A DNA stretch of 64,000 nt from positions 198,500,537 to 198,564,536 of the forward strand of contig CM077672.1 in NCBI GenBank assembly GCA_039707655.1, written 5' to 3'. The translations under genes and the position numbers were made by a program. Origin of the DNA: Elymus sibiricus (Eukaryota > Streptophyta > Magnoliopsida > Poales > Poaceae). Position 1 is the stretch's first letter. Each line of letters begins with the position of its first letter. Positions 11,717 to 22,453 of this stretch are shown in pieces. The notes under the pieces are model-generated. The model had not been told where the DNA came from and ran no database searches. It worked only from the letters and a program-made list of their open reading frames with translations.

Positions 11717-13233
11717 TGATACGTCTCCGTCGTATCTATAATTTTTGATTGTTTCATGCCAATATTCTACAACTTTTATATACTTTTGGCAATATTTTAT
11801 ATTATTTTTGGGACTAACATATTGATCCAGTGCCCAGTGCCAGTTCCTGTTTGTTGCATATTTTTTGTTTTGTAGAATATCCATATCAAACGAAGTCCAA
11901 ACGCGATAAAAATTTACGAAGATTTATTTTGGAATACATGTGAATTTCTGGAAGAAGAATCAACACAAGGCGGTGCTCGAGGGCCCCACGAGGCACCAGG
12001 GCGCGCCAGGGGGTCTGGCGCGCCGTGGTGCCTCGTGAGGCCCTCGTAAGTCGGTTGGTACCCTTCGTTCGCCGCAAGAAATATAATATCCGGAAAAAAA
12101 TTGTGTTAAAATTTCAGCCCAATCAGAGTTACGGATCTCCAGGAATTTAAGAAACGGTGAAAGGCCAGAAAACAGGAACGCGAAACAGAAGAGAACAGGG
12201 AGAGATATCCAATCTAGGAGGGGCTCCTGCCCCTCCGCCGCCATGGCAGCCATGGACCAGAGGGGAAACTCTCCTCCCATCTAGGGGGGGGGCCAAGGAA
12301 GAAGAAGGAGGGGGATCTCTCCCCCTCTCTCCCGGTGACGCCGGAACGCCGCCGGGGGAATCATCGTGACGGCGATCTACACCAACAACTTCGCCGCCGT
12401 CAACACCAACTCTCTCCCCCTCTATGCAGTGGTGTAACACCTCTTCTCCCTGCTGTAATCTCTACTTAAACATGGTGCTTAATGCTACATATTATTATCC
12501 AATGATTTGTGGCCATCCTATGATGTTTGAGTAGATCCGTTTTGTCCTATGGGTTGATTGATGATCGTGATTGGTTTGAGTTGTATGTTTTATTTTGGTG
12601 CTGTCCTATGGTGCCCTCCGTGTCGCGCAAGCATGAGGGATTCCTGCTATAGGGTGTTGCAATACGTTCATGATTCGCTTATAGTGGATGGCGTGAGTGA
12701 CTGAAACACATACCCGAGTAAAGGGGTTGTTGCGTATGGGAGGAAAGAGGACTTGATACTTAATGCTATGGTTGGGTTTTACCTTAATGATCTTTGGTAG
12801 TTGCGGATGCTTGCTAGAGTTCCAATCATAAGTGCATATGATCCAAGTACGGAAAGTATGTTAGCTCATGCCTCTCCCTCATATAAAATTGCAACAATGA
12901 TTACCGGTGTAGTTATCGATTGCCTAGGGACAAATCATTCTCTTGTGTTACAAAAGCTTTCTACTAAACAACTATCTTTTATTATCTTGCAAATTACTCG
13001 TAGTTTTATTCTCGCAAAGTACTTCTAGTTTTATTCTTGCAAACCTATCCTATCACCTACAAAATAGTTTTATACTTGTTCTAGGTAAAGCGAACGTTAA
13101 GTGCGCGTAGAGTTGTATCGGTGGTCGATAGAACTTGAAGGGAATATTGGTTCTACCTTTAGCTCCTTGTTGGGTTCGACACTCTTATTTATCGAAAAAG
13201 CTACAATTGATCCCCTATACTTGTGGGTTATCA
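11717..13233 (+). repeat. 5' LTR of element A
   Basis: The LTR starts TGATACGTCTCCGTC and ends GTGGGTTATCA, 1517 bp. It includes a near-perfect GC-rich hairpin at 11979-12044 whose 30-base arms contain GGCGCGCC. It matches the 3' LTR closely, with scattered substitutions and small indels. Confidence 0.93.
11979..12044. repeat. GGCGCGCC hairpin in the 5' LTR of A
   Basis: The arms 11979-12008 and 12015-12044 are near-perfect reverse complements around a 6-base loop. Similar hairpins sit at the same relative place in the LTRs of B, C and D and again inside B. Confidence 0.8.
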
Positions 13234-13244
13234 AGACCTTTTTC

Positions 13245-13262
13245 TGGCGCCGTTGCCGGGGA
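13245..13262 (+). promoter_or_regulatory. Primer binding site of element A (tRNA-Asp)
   Basis: TGGCGCCGTTGCCGGGGA is the exact complement of the 3' end of plant tRNA-Asp including CCA. It lies 11 bp inside the LTR, the usual place for the primer of minus-strand synthesis. Confidence 0.9.
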
Positions 13263-13338
13263 GCAATAGCGTGGGGTTGATATTCTCGCGTGCGCTTGTT
13301 TGCTTTATCACTAAGTAGATTTTATTTTCTGTTCTAAG

Positions 13339-14706
13339 TTGTCTCATATCTTTAGTTATGGATATGGAACACGAAACACTAAAAAAATAGTTGTACTTGC
13401 TACTCATGGAGATGGGGAACCTCCTAAAACTCTCGATGCTCATTATGTGGAAAACATTAAATACTACTTTGATAATCCTGATAAAACTCCATTCACCTTG
13501 ATAATGGGAGTTACTTTGGATCAACGGGAATACTTTAGGGATTATCGCTTGTCTCAAAAAGGGAAACTCTTATGGGATCAAATTTATTATTTGCACTGGT
13601 ATGCTCGGAATTTATGCTTAAGATATGATTATACTTGCTGCTCTAGGATGAAGGCTCCACACCTTCCCTTTTCATGTGAATTTAATGATAATGAAACCTT
13701 GGCTTGTTATGCTAATGGTATATATGATTACTATGATGTGGAACGAATAGAAGAATTTGTTGCTTTTAAGGGTGCTTATGAAATTGAATCTTTGTTTGAA
13801 CAGTATAAAGATTGTGATGATGCTGTCTACAGATCTGAAAATTTTGCTATACTTAAATATTGCTATGAGAATTATGAATACAATGCCGATATTAATGAGT
13901 TTATTGAGAAAGTCTCCGTTGTCCAAGAAGAGACTAATATTTTGTAGGCTCCTATGGAAGAAGGAAATGATGACACTGTGAGCTCATTAGATGAAAAAAT
14001 TGAGGAGGAGAGCGAAGAACAAAAGGAGGAAGAGTGGATTGATCACCCGTGCCCACCTTCTGATGGGAGTAACTCTTTATCCCATACATTGTTTAATTTC
14101 CCTTCGTGCTTACCGAAGGATGAATGCTATGATGATTGCTATGATCCCTTTGATTCGTTCGAAATGTCCCTTTTTGATGAAATTGATGCTTGTTATGCTT
14201 GTGGCCATGATGCCAATTTGAATTATGCTTATGGAGATGAACTTGCTATAGTTCCTTATGTTAAAAAAGAAATTGTTGCTATTGCACCCACACATGATAG
14301 TCCTATTATCCTTTTGAATTCTCCCAACTACACTATATCGGAGAAGCTTGCACTTATTAAGGATTATATTGATGGGTTGCGTTTTACTACTACACATGAT
14401 GATTTTGATGAATATAATATGCATGTGCTTGCTACTCCTATTTGCAATTATTATGAGAGAGGAACTACATCTCCACCTCTCTATGTTTCCAATATGATAA
14501 AATTGCAAGAAACTGTTTATACTATGCATTGGCCTTTACTTGATGTGCATGAATTGTTCTTTTATGACATGCCAATGCATAGGAAGAGAGTTAGACTTCG
14601 TCATTGCATGATATATGTTGCTTTGTGCTCACTACTAAATTATAAATCATTGTTAATTAAAATTGGCTTTGATATACCTTGGGATCCGGGTGGATCAATT
14701 ACTTGA
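13339..14706 (+). pseudogene. Accessory ORF of element A, unknown function, broken
   Basis: One reading frame of about 455 codons runs from near 13339 to a TGA at 14704-14706, interrupted only by a TAG at 13945-13947. A likely original ATG at 13358 is one frame off, so there is also a one-base slip near the start. The protein is acidic and rich in Tyr, Asp and Glu, with a repeated Tyr/Cys-rich middle (CYDDCYDPF). Its C-terminus reads NYYERG ... PLYV ... MPMHRKRVRL. The same C-terminal pattern occurs in the ORF of element D (43861-44775). I recognise no Gag, zinc knuckle, protease or membrane domain. It could be a diverged Gag-like or accessory protein. Confidence 0.65.
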
Positions 14707-15504
14707 GCACTTTATGCCGAGCTTAATGGCTTTAAAGAAAGAGCTGCCAGGGAGACAACCCGGAAGTTTTAGAGAGTCATTTATTTCTGTTGTGTGCTTT
14801 TAAAAAGTTTAAAAACAAAAAAAAATATAGAGGGGGACCTAAAACTTTTCAAAAAGGAAAGTGAAAGTAAGAAAGACCAGCACCGTTGAAGTGGGGGAGC
14901 TCCTTGAACTTTGTTCATGCCCATGGAAACTTTGTGAATCTTGAATTACAGAAACTTTTCACCAAAAATAATTATCCCCTTATACAAATCCATTGTATTA
15001 TAAAAATAATGTGTCAAGGTTTACCATTAGGATGCTTAAATTGCTTGTTTGGTATGTGCAGTGCAAAAACAGAAACTTTTGCTGTTGTGCGTGAATTTAC
15101 ATTTTTTTACTGGAACGTGCAAAAATTCTGAAATTTTTACAAAGTACTGCTATGCAAGTTTTTTATTTTTTCCTAATTTTTCAGAATTTTTAGAGTTACA
15201 GAAGTATGGTCAATGTTCAGATTACTACAGACTATTCTGTTTTTGACAGATTCTGTTTTTGATGCATTGTTTTGCTTGTTTTGATGAAACTATGGATTGT
15301 ATCAGAAGGTATAAGCCATGGAGAAGTTATAATACAGTAGGTATAATGCAAAAATAAAATATGAATGGGTTTTCAACAGTACTTAAAGTAGTGATTTGCT
15401 TTATTATACTAACGGATCTCACGAAGGTTTTGTTAAGTTTTGTGTGGATGAAGTGTTCGAAGATCGAGGAGGTATAGATATGAGGAGAATAAGGAGAGGC
15501 AAGA

Positions 15505-15595
15505 GTTCAAGCTTGGGGATGCCCAAGGCACCCCAAGTAAATATTCAAGGAGACTCAAGCGTCTAAGCTTGGGGATGCTCCGGAAGGCATCCCAT
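15505..15595 (+). repeat. Paired internal polypurine-tract copies in A
   Basis: The phrase aagcttggggatgc occurs at 15509-15522 and 15564-15577, 55 bp apart, each next to hairpin arms of the ggatgcc/ggcatcc type. It is identical to the true polypurine tract of this element at 26910-26923. Confidence 0.8.
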
Positions 15596-16466
15596 CTTTC
15601 TTCAACAAGTATCGGTATGTTTCGGTTTTTGTTTTGTTCACATGATATGTGTAAATTCTTGGAGCGTCGTGTGCCTTTTTTTTTCTTTTAATAAATGCAC
15701 CATGCTGGTATGAGATAGTCCTTGGTTGATTTATAGAATGCTCTTTGCACTTCACTTATATCTTTTGAGTATGGCTTTATAGAATGCTTCATGTGCTTCA
15801 CTTATATCATTTGAAGTTTGGATGCCTGTTTCTCTTCATATAGAAAACCATCATTTGTAGAATGCTCTGTTGCTTCACTTATATTTATTAGAGTGTGGTA
15901 TTTTGTAGAAAGAATTAAACTCTCATGCTTCACTTATATTTATTTAGAGAGTCAACAGGAATTGGCCATTCACTTGGTTAGTCATAAAATCCTACATAAA
16001 ACTTGTAGATCATTGAATATAATATGTTTGATTCCTTGCAATAGTTTTGCGATATAGAGATGGTAATATGTGGGAGGTACTAGTGAATGATTATGGTTTA
16101 GTAGGAATATTGGTGTTAAGGTTTGTGATCCCCGAAGCATGCACGTATAGTCTCTCGTTATGCTAAGAAGTTGGAGCATGATTTATTATTGATTGTCTTC
16201 CTTTGCGTAGAGGTCGGGGGCGCGCGATGGTTAACTCCTACCAACCTCCCCCCTAGGGGCATGCGTAGTAGTACTTTGTTTCGAGGGCTAATAAACTTTC
16301 ACAATAAGTATGTGAGTTCTTTATGACTAATGTGAGTCCATGGATTATACACACTCTCACCTTCCCGCAATTTGCTAGCCGCTTCGGTACCGTGCATTGC
16401 CCTTTCTCACCTCGAGAGTCGGTGCAAACTTCGCCGGTGCATCCAAACCCCGTGATATGATACGCT

Positions 16467-16471
16467 CTATC
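16467..16471. repeat. Target-site duplication of the Angela-type copia, left copy
   Basis: CTATC precedes the element, and the same five bases follow it at 25625-25629. This defines a single insertion into element A. Confidence 0.94.
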
Positions 16472-16931
16472 TGTTGGGGAACGTTGCATGGGAAACAAAA
16501 ATTTTCCTACGCACACATAAGATCTATCCATGGTGATGAGCATCTACGAGAGGGAGAGTGGATCTACATACCCTTGTAGATCGCTAAGCGGAAGCGTTTA
16601 AGAAACGCGGTTGATGTAGTCGAACGTCTCCGCGATCCAAATCGCAAGTCGTCCCTCGATCCGATCACGAACTAGTGCCGAACGGACGGCACCTCCGCGT
16701 TCAACACACGTACGGCTTGATGACGCCTTCACCTCCTCGATCCAGCGAGCGATGATGAAGTAGTGGTTGAGTTCCAGCAGCACGACGGCGTGGTGATGGT
16801 GGTGAGGAACAATCTCTGCAGGGCTTCGCCAAGCACTACGGAGATTATGACGGAGGAACTAGAGGGTTAGGGTTGCCGCACACGGCTTGGGGAAATCTTG
16901 ATGTGTCCCGTGTGCTAGCCCTGCCCCTCTA

Positions 16932-16938
16932 TTTATAT
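16932..16938 (-). promoter_or_regulatory. TATA box of the Angela-type LTR
   Basis: On the minus strand the sequence is catataaatagagg, about 1430 bp into the LTR. That is a plausible U3/R position for the BARE1 group. The identical site exists in the other LTR at 24192-24198. Confidence 0.7.
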
Positions 16939-17065
16939 GTTGAGCCTTGGGGTCTAAACTTGGAGTAAAAGCCTCCTCCGGGTCGGTTTTGCCCGCACAA
17001 GGTCGGTTTGGCCCGCAGGGAAAGAGTCCAACTCGGATCCCTGCCGAACCGTGCACAGCCGCGCA

Positions 17066-17222
17066 CAAGCGGTAGTACCGCTTCACACAAGCGGTAGTAC
17101 CGCTTGGGCGGTAGTACCGCTTCACACAAGCGGTAGTACCGCTCGGGCGGTAGTACCGCTTCACACAAGCGGTAGTACCGCTCCGGCGGTAGTACCGCTT
17201 CACCAAGCGGTAGTACCGCTTA
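17066..17222. repeat. Array of eight GCGGTAGTACCGC palindromes in the LTR
   Basis: Eight copies of GCGGTA-G-TACCGC are packed into 157 bp. They are separated by two alternating short spacers, one containing cacac and one of three to four G/C-rich bases. Each copy is a perfect inverted repeat around a central G. The array lies just upstream of the LTR TATA box, so it is placed to act as promoter-proximal binding sites. The same array is in the other LTR at 24326-24482. Confidence 0.9.
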
Positions 17223-18364
17223 CGCGGCAGCAAAACTACTTTTGCACTTTCCAATACCTTGTGGGCTTTATCCCTTTGGCTCATATAAAGTGTTGCTGCA
17301 CCCGAACACTTCGGTAAACATCCGGAACCCCTTCCGGTGAACTCCGGAACCCTTCCAGAGATCAAAACACTATTATCACATATATCAATCTTTACCTCCG
17401 GACTATTCCGGAGATCCTCGTCATGTCCGGGATTTTATCCGGGACTCCGAACAACCTTCGGTCACCAACATAATAACTCAATTATACTAATCGTCACCAA
17501 ACGTTAAGTGTGTAGACCCTGCGGGTTCGAGAACTATGTAGACATGACCGAGACACCTCTACGGCCAATAACCAATAGCGGGACCTGGATGCCCATATTG
17601 GCTCCTACATATTCTACGAAGATCTTTATCGGTCGAACCTCTATGTCAAGGATTCAGTTAATCCCGTATGCTGTTCCCTTTGTTCTTCGGTATGTTACTT
17701 GCCCGAGATTCGATCGTCGGTATCACTATACCTAGTTCAATCTCGTTACCGGCAAGTCTCTTTACTCGTTCCGTAACACAAGATCTCGTGGCTAACACTT
17801 TAGTCACATTGCTTGCAAGGCTCATTGTGATGTTGTATTACCGAGTGGGCCCTGAGATACCTCTCCGTCATACGGAGTAACAAATCCCAGTCTTAATCCA
17901 TGCCAACCCAACAGACACCCTCGGAGATACCTGTAGAGCACCTTTATAGTCACCCAGTTACGTTGCGACGTTTGATACACACAAGGTATTCCTCCGGTGT
18001 TAGTGAGTTGCATGATCTCATGGTCAAAGGAACAGATACTTGACATGCAGAAAACAATAGCAATAAACTGACACGATCAAATGCTACGTTTACAGTTTGG
18101 GTCTTGTCCATCACATCATTCTCCTAATGATGTGATCCCGTTATCAAATGACATCTCATGTCAATGGCTAGGAAACCTTAACCATCTTTGATCAACGAGC
18201 TAGTCAACTAGAGGCTTACTAGGGACACAGTGTTGTCTATGTACCCACACATGTATTTGAGTTTCCAATCAATACAATTATAGCATGGATAATAAACGAT
18301 TATCATTAACAAGGAAATATAATAATAACCAATTTATTATTGCCTCTAGGGCATATTTCCAACA

Positions 18365-18376
18365 GTCTCCCACTTG
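18365..18376 (-). promoter_or_regulatory. Polypurine tract of the Angela-type copia
   Basis: On the minus strand the sequence aagtgggagac directly precedes the LTR start TGTTGG. It is the primer site for plus-strand DNA synthesis in this family. Confidence 0.85.
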
Positions 18377-18414
18377 CACTAGAGTCAATAATCTAGTTCA
18401 CATCACTATGTGAT

Positions 18415-20336
18415 TTACATTGTAATGAATCGAACACCCATGCAGATCTGGTGTTGTTCATGTTTAGCCCTTGGAAGAGGTTTAGTCATCGGATCTGCAA
18501 CATTTAGATCCGTGTGTACTTTGCAAATATTTATGTCGTCCTCCTTGATGTAATCGCGGATGGAATTGAAACGTCGCTTTATGTGTCTGGTCCTCTTGTG
18601 AAATCTTGGTTCCTTGGCTAGAGCAATGGCACCAGTATTATCACAAAACAGAGTCATTGGGTTAAGTGCACTAGGCACTACTCCAAGATCTGTCATGAAC
18701 TCCTTCATCCAGACACCTTCCTTCGCCGCCTCCGAGGCAGCGATGTACTCCGCTTCGCATGTAGAATCTGCTACCACGCTTTGCTTGGAACTGCACCAGC
18801 TAACCGCACCCCCATTAAGAATAAATACGTATCCGGTTTGCGACTTAGAGTCATCCGGATCAGTGTCAAAGCTTGCATCGACGTAACCCTTTACGACGAG
18901 CTCTTGATCACCTCCATAAACGAGAAACATGTCCTTAGTCCTTTTCAGGTACTTTAGGATATTCTTGACCGCCGTCCAGTGTTCCATTCCTGGATCACTT
19001 TGAAACCTTCCGACCATACTTATGGCAAGGCTGACATCGGGTCTTGTGCACAGCATTGCATACATGATAGAGCCTATGGCCGAAGCATAGGGGATGACAC
19101 TCATCTTTTCTCTATCTTCTGCAGTCACTGGGCATTGAGTCTTACTCAACTTCACACCTTGCAAAACAGGCAAGAACCCCTTCTTGGACTGATCCATTTT
19201 GAACTTCTTCAAAATCTTATCAAGGTATGTGCTTTGTGAAAGTCCTATTAAGCGTCTTGATCTATCTCTATAGATCTTGATGATTAATATGAAAGCAGCT
19301 TCTCCTAGGTCCTTCATTGAAAAACTCTTGTTCAAATATTCCTTTACGCTTTCCAACATTTCTATATTGTTTCCAATCAGCAATATGTCATCCACATATA
19401 ATATTAGAAACGCTATAGAGCTCCCACTCACTTTCTTGTAAATACAAGCTTCTCCGTAAACTTGTATAAACTCGAACGCTTTGATCACCTCATCAAAACG
19501 AAGATTCCAACTCCGAGATGCTTTTTTTTTTTTTGAATGTAAGGCAGGAGCGCTGCCCATTCTATTAGCAGAGAAGAAAACAGGTTTTTGAGTACAGATG
19601 TAGACCCGAAGGTCTTACAATCAGCATTCTCTGGATCGACAAAACCTTCTGGTTGCATCATATACAACTCTTCCTTAAGGTAACCGTTAAGGAACGCTGT
19701 TTTGACATCCATCTGCCAAATTTCATAATCGAAAAAGGCAGCTATTGCTAACATGATTCTGACGGACTTAAGCATCGCTACGGGTGAGAAGGTCTCATCG
19801 TAGTCAACTCCTTGAACTTGTGAAAAACCCTTTGCCACAAGTCGAGCTTTATAGACGGTGACATTACCGTCCGCGTCCGTCTTCCTCTTAAAGATCCATT
19901 TGTTCTGAATGGCCTTACGCCCTTCAGGTAATACTTCCAAAGTCCATACTTTGTTTTCATACATGGATCCCATCTCGGATTTCATGGCCTCTAACCACTT
20001 CTCGGAATCCGGGCCCATCATCGCTTCTCCATAGCTCGTAGGTTCATCGTTGTCTAACAACATGACCTCTAAGACAGGGTTGCCGTACCACTCAGGAGCA
20101 GTACGCGTCCTTGTCGACCTATGAGGTTCGATAGCAACTTGATCCAAAGCTTCATGATCATCATCATTAACTTCCTCTTCAGCTAATGTAGGCTCGACAG
20201 AAACAACTCTCTGCGTTGCGCTACTCTTAGGTTGAAGTAAAGGTTCAATAACCTCATCAAGTTCTATCTTCCTCCCACTCAATTCTTTCGAGAGAAACTC
20301 TTTCTCAAGAAATGTTCCGTTTTTAGCGACAAACAC
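18415..20336 (-). pseudogene. Copia RT-RNase H coding region, broken by an insertion
   Basis: On the minus strand the RT palm (KARLVAKGFSQVQGVDYDETF, then MDVKTAFLNG) reads to about 19630. The catalytic LYVDDILLIGN box reads at about 19385. RNase H follows, with DASFDTD, SCKQS-type and CEAEY motifs. Between the palm and the YVDD box a ~99-bp foreign stretch at 19522-19620 replaces about 14 conserved codons and breaks the frame. In an intact copy this region makes the polymerase and RNA-degrading activities that copy element RNA into DNA in the particle. This copy cannot make a continuous RT. Confidence 0.9.
19522..19620 (-). mobile_element. 5'-truncated poly(A) retroposon fragment inside the copia RT
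   Basis: On the minus strand the insert ends in about 13 A residues, preceded by a phrase (taatagaatgggcagcgctc, then ctgcc) resembling the 3' end of grass LINEs. It sits between the codons for PENAD and ASRSW. About 40 bp of the expected RT sequence is missing at the site. A short 5'-truncated LINE or SINE-like retroposition with a small target deletion fits best; a template-switch during copia reverse transcription is an alternative. Confidence 0.65.
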
Positions 20337-20389
20337 TTTGCCTTCGGATCTGAGGTAGAAGGTATACCCAACTGTCTCTTTTGGGTATC

Positions 20390-22453
20390 CTATGAAGACG
20401 CATTTCTCCGCTTTGGGTTCCAGCTTTTCAGGCTGAAGCTTTTGACATAAGCATCACATCCCCAAACTTTAAGAAACGACAGCTTTGGCTTCTTGTCAAA
20501 CCAAAGTTCATAAGGCGTCGTCTCAACGGATTTCGATGGTGCCCTATTTAAAGTGAATGCTGCTGTCTCTAATGCATAACCCCAAAACGATAGTGGCAAA
20601 TCGGCAAGAGACATCATAGATCGCACCATATCTAATAAGGTTCGATTACGACGTTCGGACACACCATTACGCTGTGGTGTTCCAGGCGGTGTTAGTTGTG
20701 AAACAATTCCACATTGTCTTAAGTGACTGCCAAACTCATAACTCAGATATTCTCCTCCTCGATCAGATCGTAGGAATTTAATCTTCTTGTTACGATGATT
20801 CTCAACTTCACTCTGAAATTGTTTGAACTTTTCAAATGTTTCAGACTTGTGTTTCATTAAGTAAATATACCCATATCTACTTAAGTCATCAGTGAAGGTG
20901 AGAAAGTAACGATAACCACCGCGCGCCTCAATGCTCATCGGACCGCACACATCAGTATGTATGATTTCCAATAAGTCACTTGCCCGTTCCATTATTCCAG
21001 AGAACGGCGTTTTAGTCATCTTGCCCATGAGGCATGGCTCACATGTGTCAAGTGATTCAAAATCAAGTGACTCCAAAAGTCCATCAGCATGGAGCTTCCT
21101 CATGCGTTTTACGCCAATATGACCTAAACGGCAGTGCCACAAGAAAGTGGTATTATCATTATCAATTCTACATCTTTTGGCATCAATGTTATAAACATGT
21201 GTATCATTACTATCGAGATTCAATAAGAATAAACCCCTCACATTGGGTGCATGACCATAAAAGATATTACTCATATAAATAGAACAACCATTATTCTCTG
21301 ATTTAAATGAGTAACCGTCTCGCAATAAACAAGATCCAGATATAATGTTCATGCTTAACGCAGGCACCAAATAACACTTATTTAGGTTCATCACTAATCC
21401 CGACGGTAATCGAAGAGCGAGCGTGCCGACGACGATCACATCAACCTTGGAACCATTTCCCACGCGCATCGTCACTTCGTCCTTTGCCAGCCTCCGTTTA
21501 TTCCGCAGTTCCTGTTTTGAGTTGCAAATATGAGCAACCGCACCGGTATCAAATACCCAGGCACTACAACGAGAGTTGGTAAGGTACACATCAATAACAT
21601 GTATATCATATATACCTTGTTTGTTGTTGGCCGCCTTCTTGTCAGCCAAATACTTGGGGCAGTTCCGCTTCCAGTGTCCTGTTCCCTTGCAATGAAAACA
21701 CACAGTTTCTGGTTTGGGTCCAGCCTTGGGTTTCTTCACGAGAGGAGCAACTGCTTTGCCACTCTTCTTGGAGTTACCCTTCTTACCCTTGCCATTTTTC
21801 TTGAAACTAGTGGTTTTATTGACCATCAACACTTGATGCTCCTTCTGAATTTCAGACTCAGCGGCTTTCAGCATCGCAAACAGCTCGGCGACTGACTTGT
21901 TCATCCCGTGCATGTTATAGTTCAACACGAAGCTCTTGTAGCTAGGTGGCAATGATTGAAGAACTCTGTCAGTGATAGCCTCTGGCGGAAGGGGCATCCC
22001 TAACTCAGCCAGACGGGTGGAGTACCCAGACATTCTGAGCACGTGATCACTGATAGACCCGTTCTCCTCCATCTTGCAAGCATAGAACTTATCGGAGATC
22101 TCATATCTCTCGATCCGGGCATTCTTCTGAAAGATAAACTTCAACTCCTGGAACATCTCATATGCTCCATGACGTTCAAAACGTCTTTGAAGTCCCGGTT
22201 CTAAGCCATACAACATTGCACATTGAACTATTGAGTAATCATCAGAACGAGCCTGCCAGGCGTTCACAACGTCTAGAGACTCAACTGGAGCGGGTGGATC
22301 ACCAAGCGGTGCATCAAGGACATAAGCCTTCTGGGAAGCCGTAAGGATAATCCTTAGATTACGGGCCCAGTCCACAAAGTTACTTCCATCATCTTTCAAC
22401 TTAGCTTTCTCTAGGAACGCATTAAAATTCAGGGGTGCTACTGCGCGAGCCAT
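20390..22453 (-). CDS. Copia Gag-protease-integrase polyprotein, frameshifted at its end
   Basis: The frame starts at an ATG at 22451-22453 (MARAVAPLNFNAFL) and runs 687 codons. Gag occupies roughly residues 1-250 and a CCHC zinc knuckle (CFHCKGTGHWKRNC) follows near 255. The aspartic protease shows WVFDTGAVAHIC. The integrase zinc-binding region (WHCRLGHIG ... CEPC) precedes a DDE core (HTDVCGP, LRSDRGGEY, GVSERRNRTL). Gag forms the particle, protease cuts the polyprotein and integrase inserts the DNA. Near 20435 one base of the expected sequence is missing, and the frame ends early; the natural reading continues one frame over from 20336. The domain calls are certain. Confidence 0.93.
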   Translation of the reverse strand: MARAVAPLNFNAFLEKAKLKDDGSNFVDWARNLRIILTASQKAYVLDAPLGDPPAPVESLDVVNAWQARSDDYSIVQCAMLYGLEPGLQRRFERHGAYEMFQELKFIFQKNARIERYEISDKFYACKMEENGSISDHVLRMSGYSTRLAELGMPLPPEAITDRVLQSLPPSYKSFVLNYNMHGMNKSVAELFAMLKAAESEIQKEHQVLMVNKTTSFKKNGKGKKGNSKKSGKAVAPLVKKPKAGPKPETVCFHCKGTGHWKRNCPKYLADKKAANNKQGIYDIHVIDVYLTNSRCSAWVFDTGAVAHICNSKQELRNKRRLAKDEVTMRVGNGSKVDVIVVGTLALRLPSGLVMNLNKCYLVPALSMNIISGSCLLRDGYSFKSENNGCSIYMSNIFYGHAPNVRGLFLLNLDSNDTHVYNIDAKRCRIDNDNTTFLWHCRLGHIGVKRMRKLHADGLLESLDFESLDTCEPCLMGKMTKTPFSGIMERASDLLEIIHTDVCGPMSIEARGGYRYFLTFTDDLSRYGYIYLMKHKSETFEKFKQFQSEVENHRNKKIKFLRSDRGGEYLSYEFGSHLRQCGIVSQLTPPGTPQRNGVSERRNRTLLDMVRSMMSLADLPLSFWGYALETAAFTLNRAPSKSVETTPYELWFDKKPKLSFLKVWGCDAYVKSFSLKSWNPKRRNASS

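Larger units (their letters stand above)
14707..16471 (+). other. Noncoding internal part of element A, left of the nested copia
   Basis: There is no supported gene here. The region 15020-15300 is the plus-strand counterpart of the conserved noncoding module in C and D. Two polypurine-tract copies lie at 15508-15577. The rest is AT-rich with diverged short repeats such as the cttcacttatat phrases around 15750-15950. Confidence 0.6.
16472..18364 (-). repeat. 3' LTR of the Angela-type copia
   Basis: The LTR is 1893 bp and identical to 23732-25624. It contains the U3 promoter: eight palindromes at 17066-17222 and, about 130 bp downstream on the minus strand, a TATA box at 16932-16938. It starts at 18364 on the minus strand. 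Confidence 0.95.

Noticed and set aside
13245..13262. Possible tRNA-Asp gene
   Set aside because: Only the 18-base complement of the tRNA 3' end is present, in primer-site position; there is no cloverleaf.
17066..17222. Regular short repeats resembling a CRISPR array
   Set aside because: Repeats are 13-17 bp palindromes with 3-8 base spacers that themselves repeat. The array is inside a plant copia LTR and duplicated in the other LTR.
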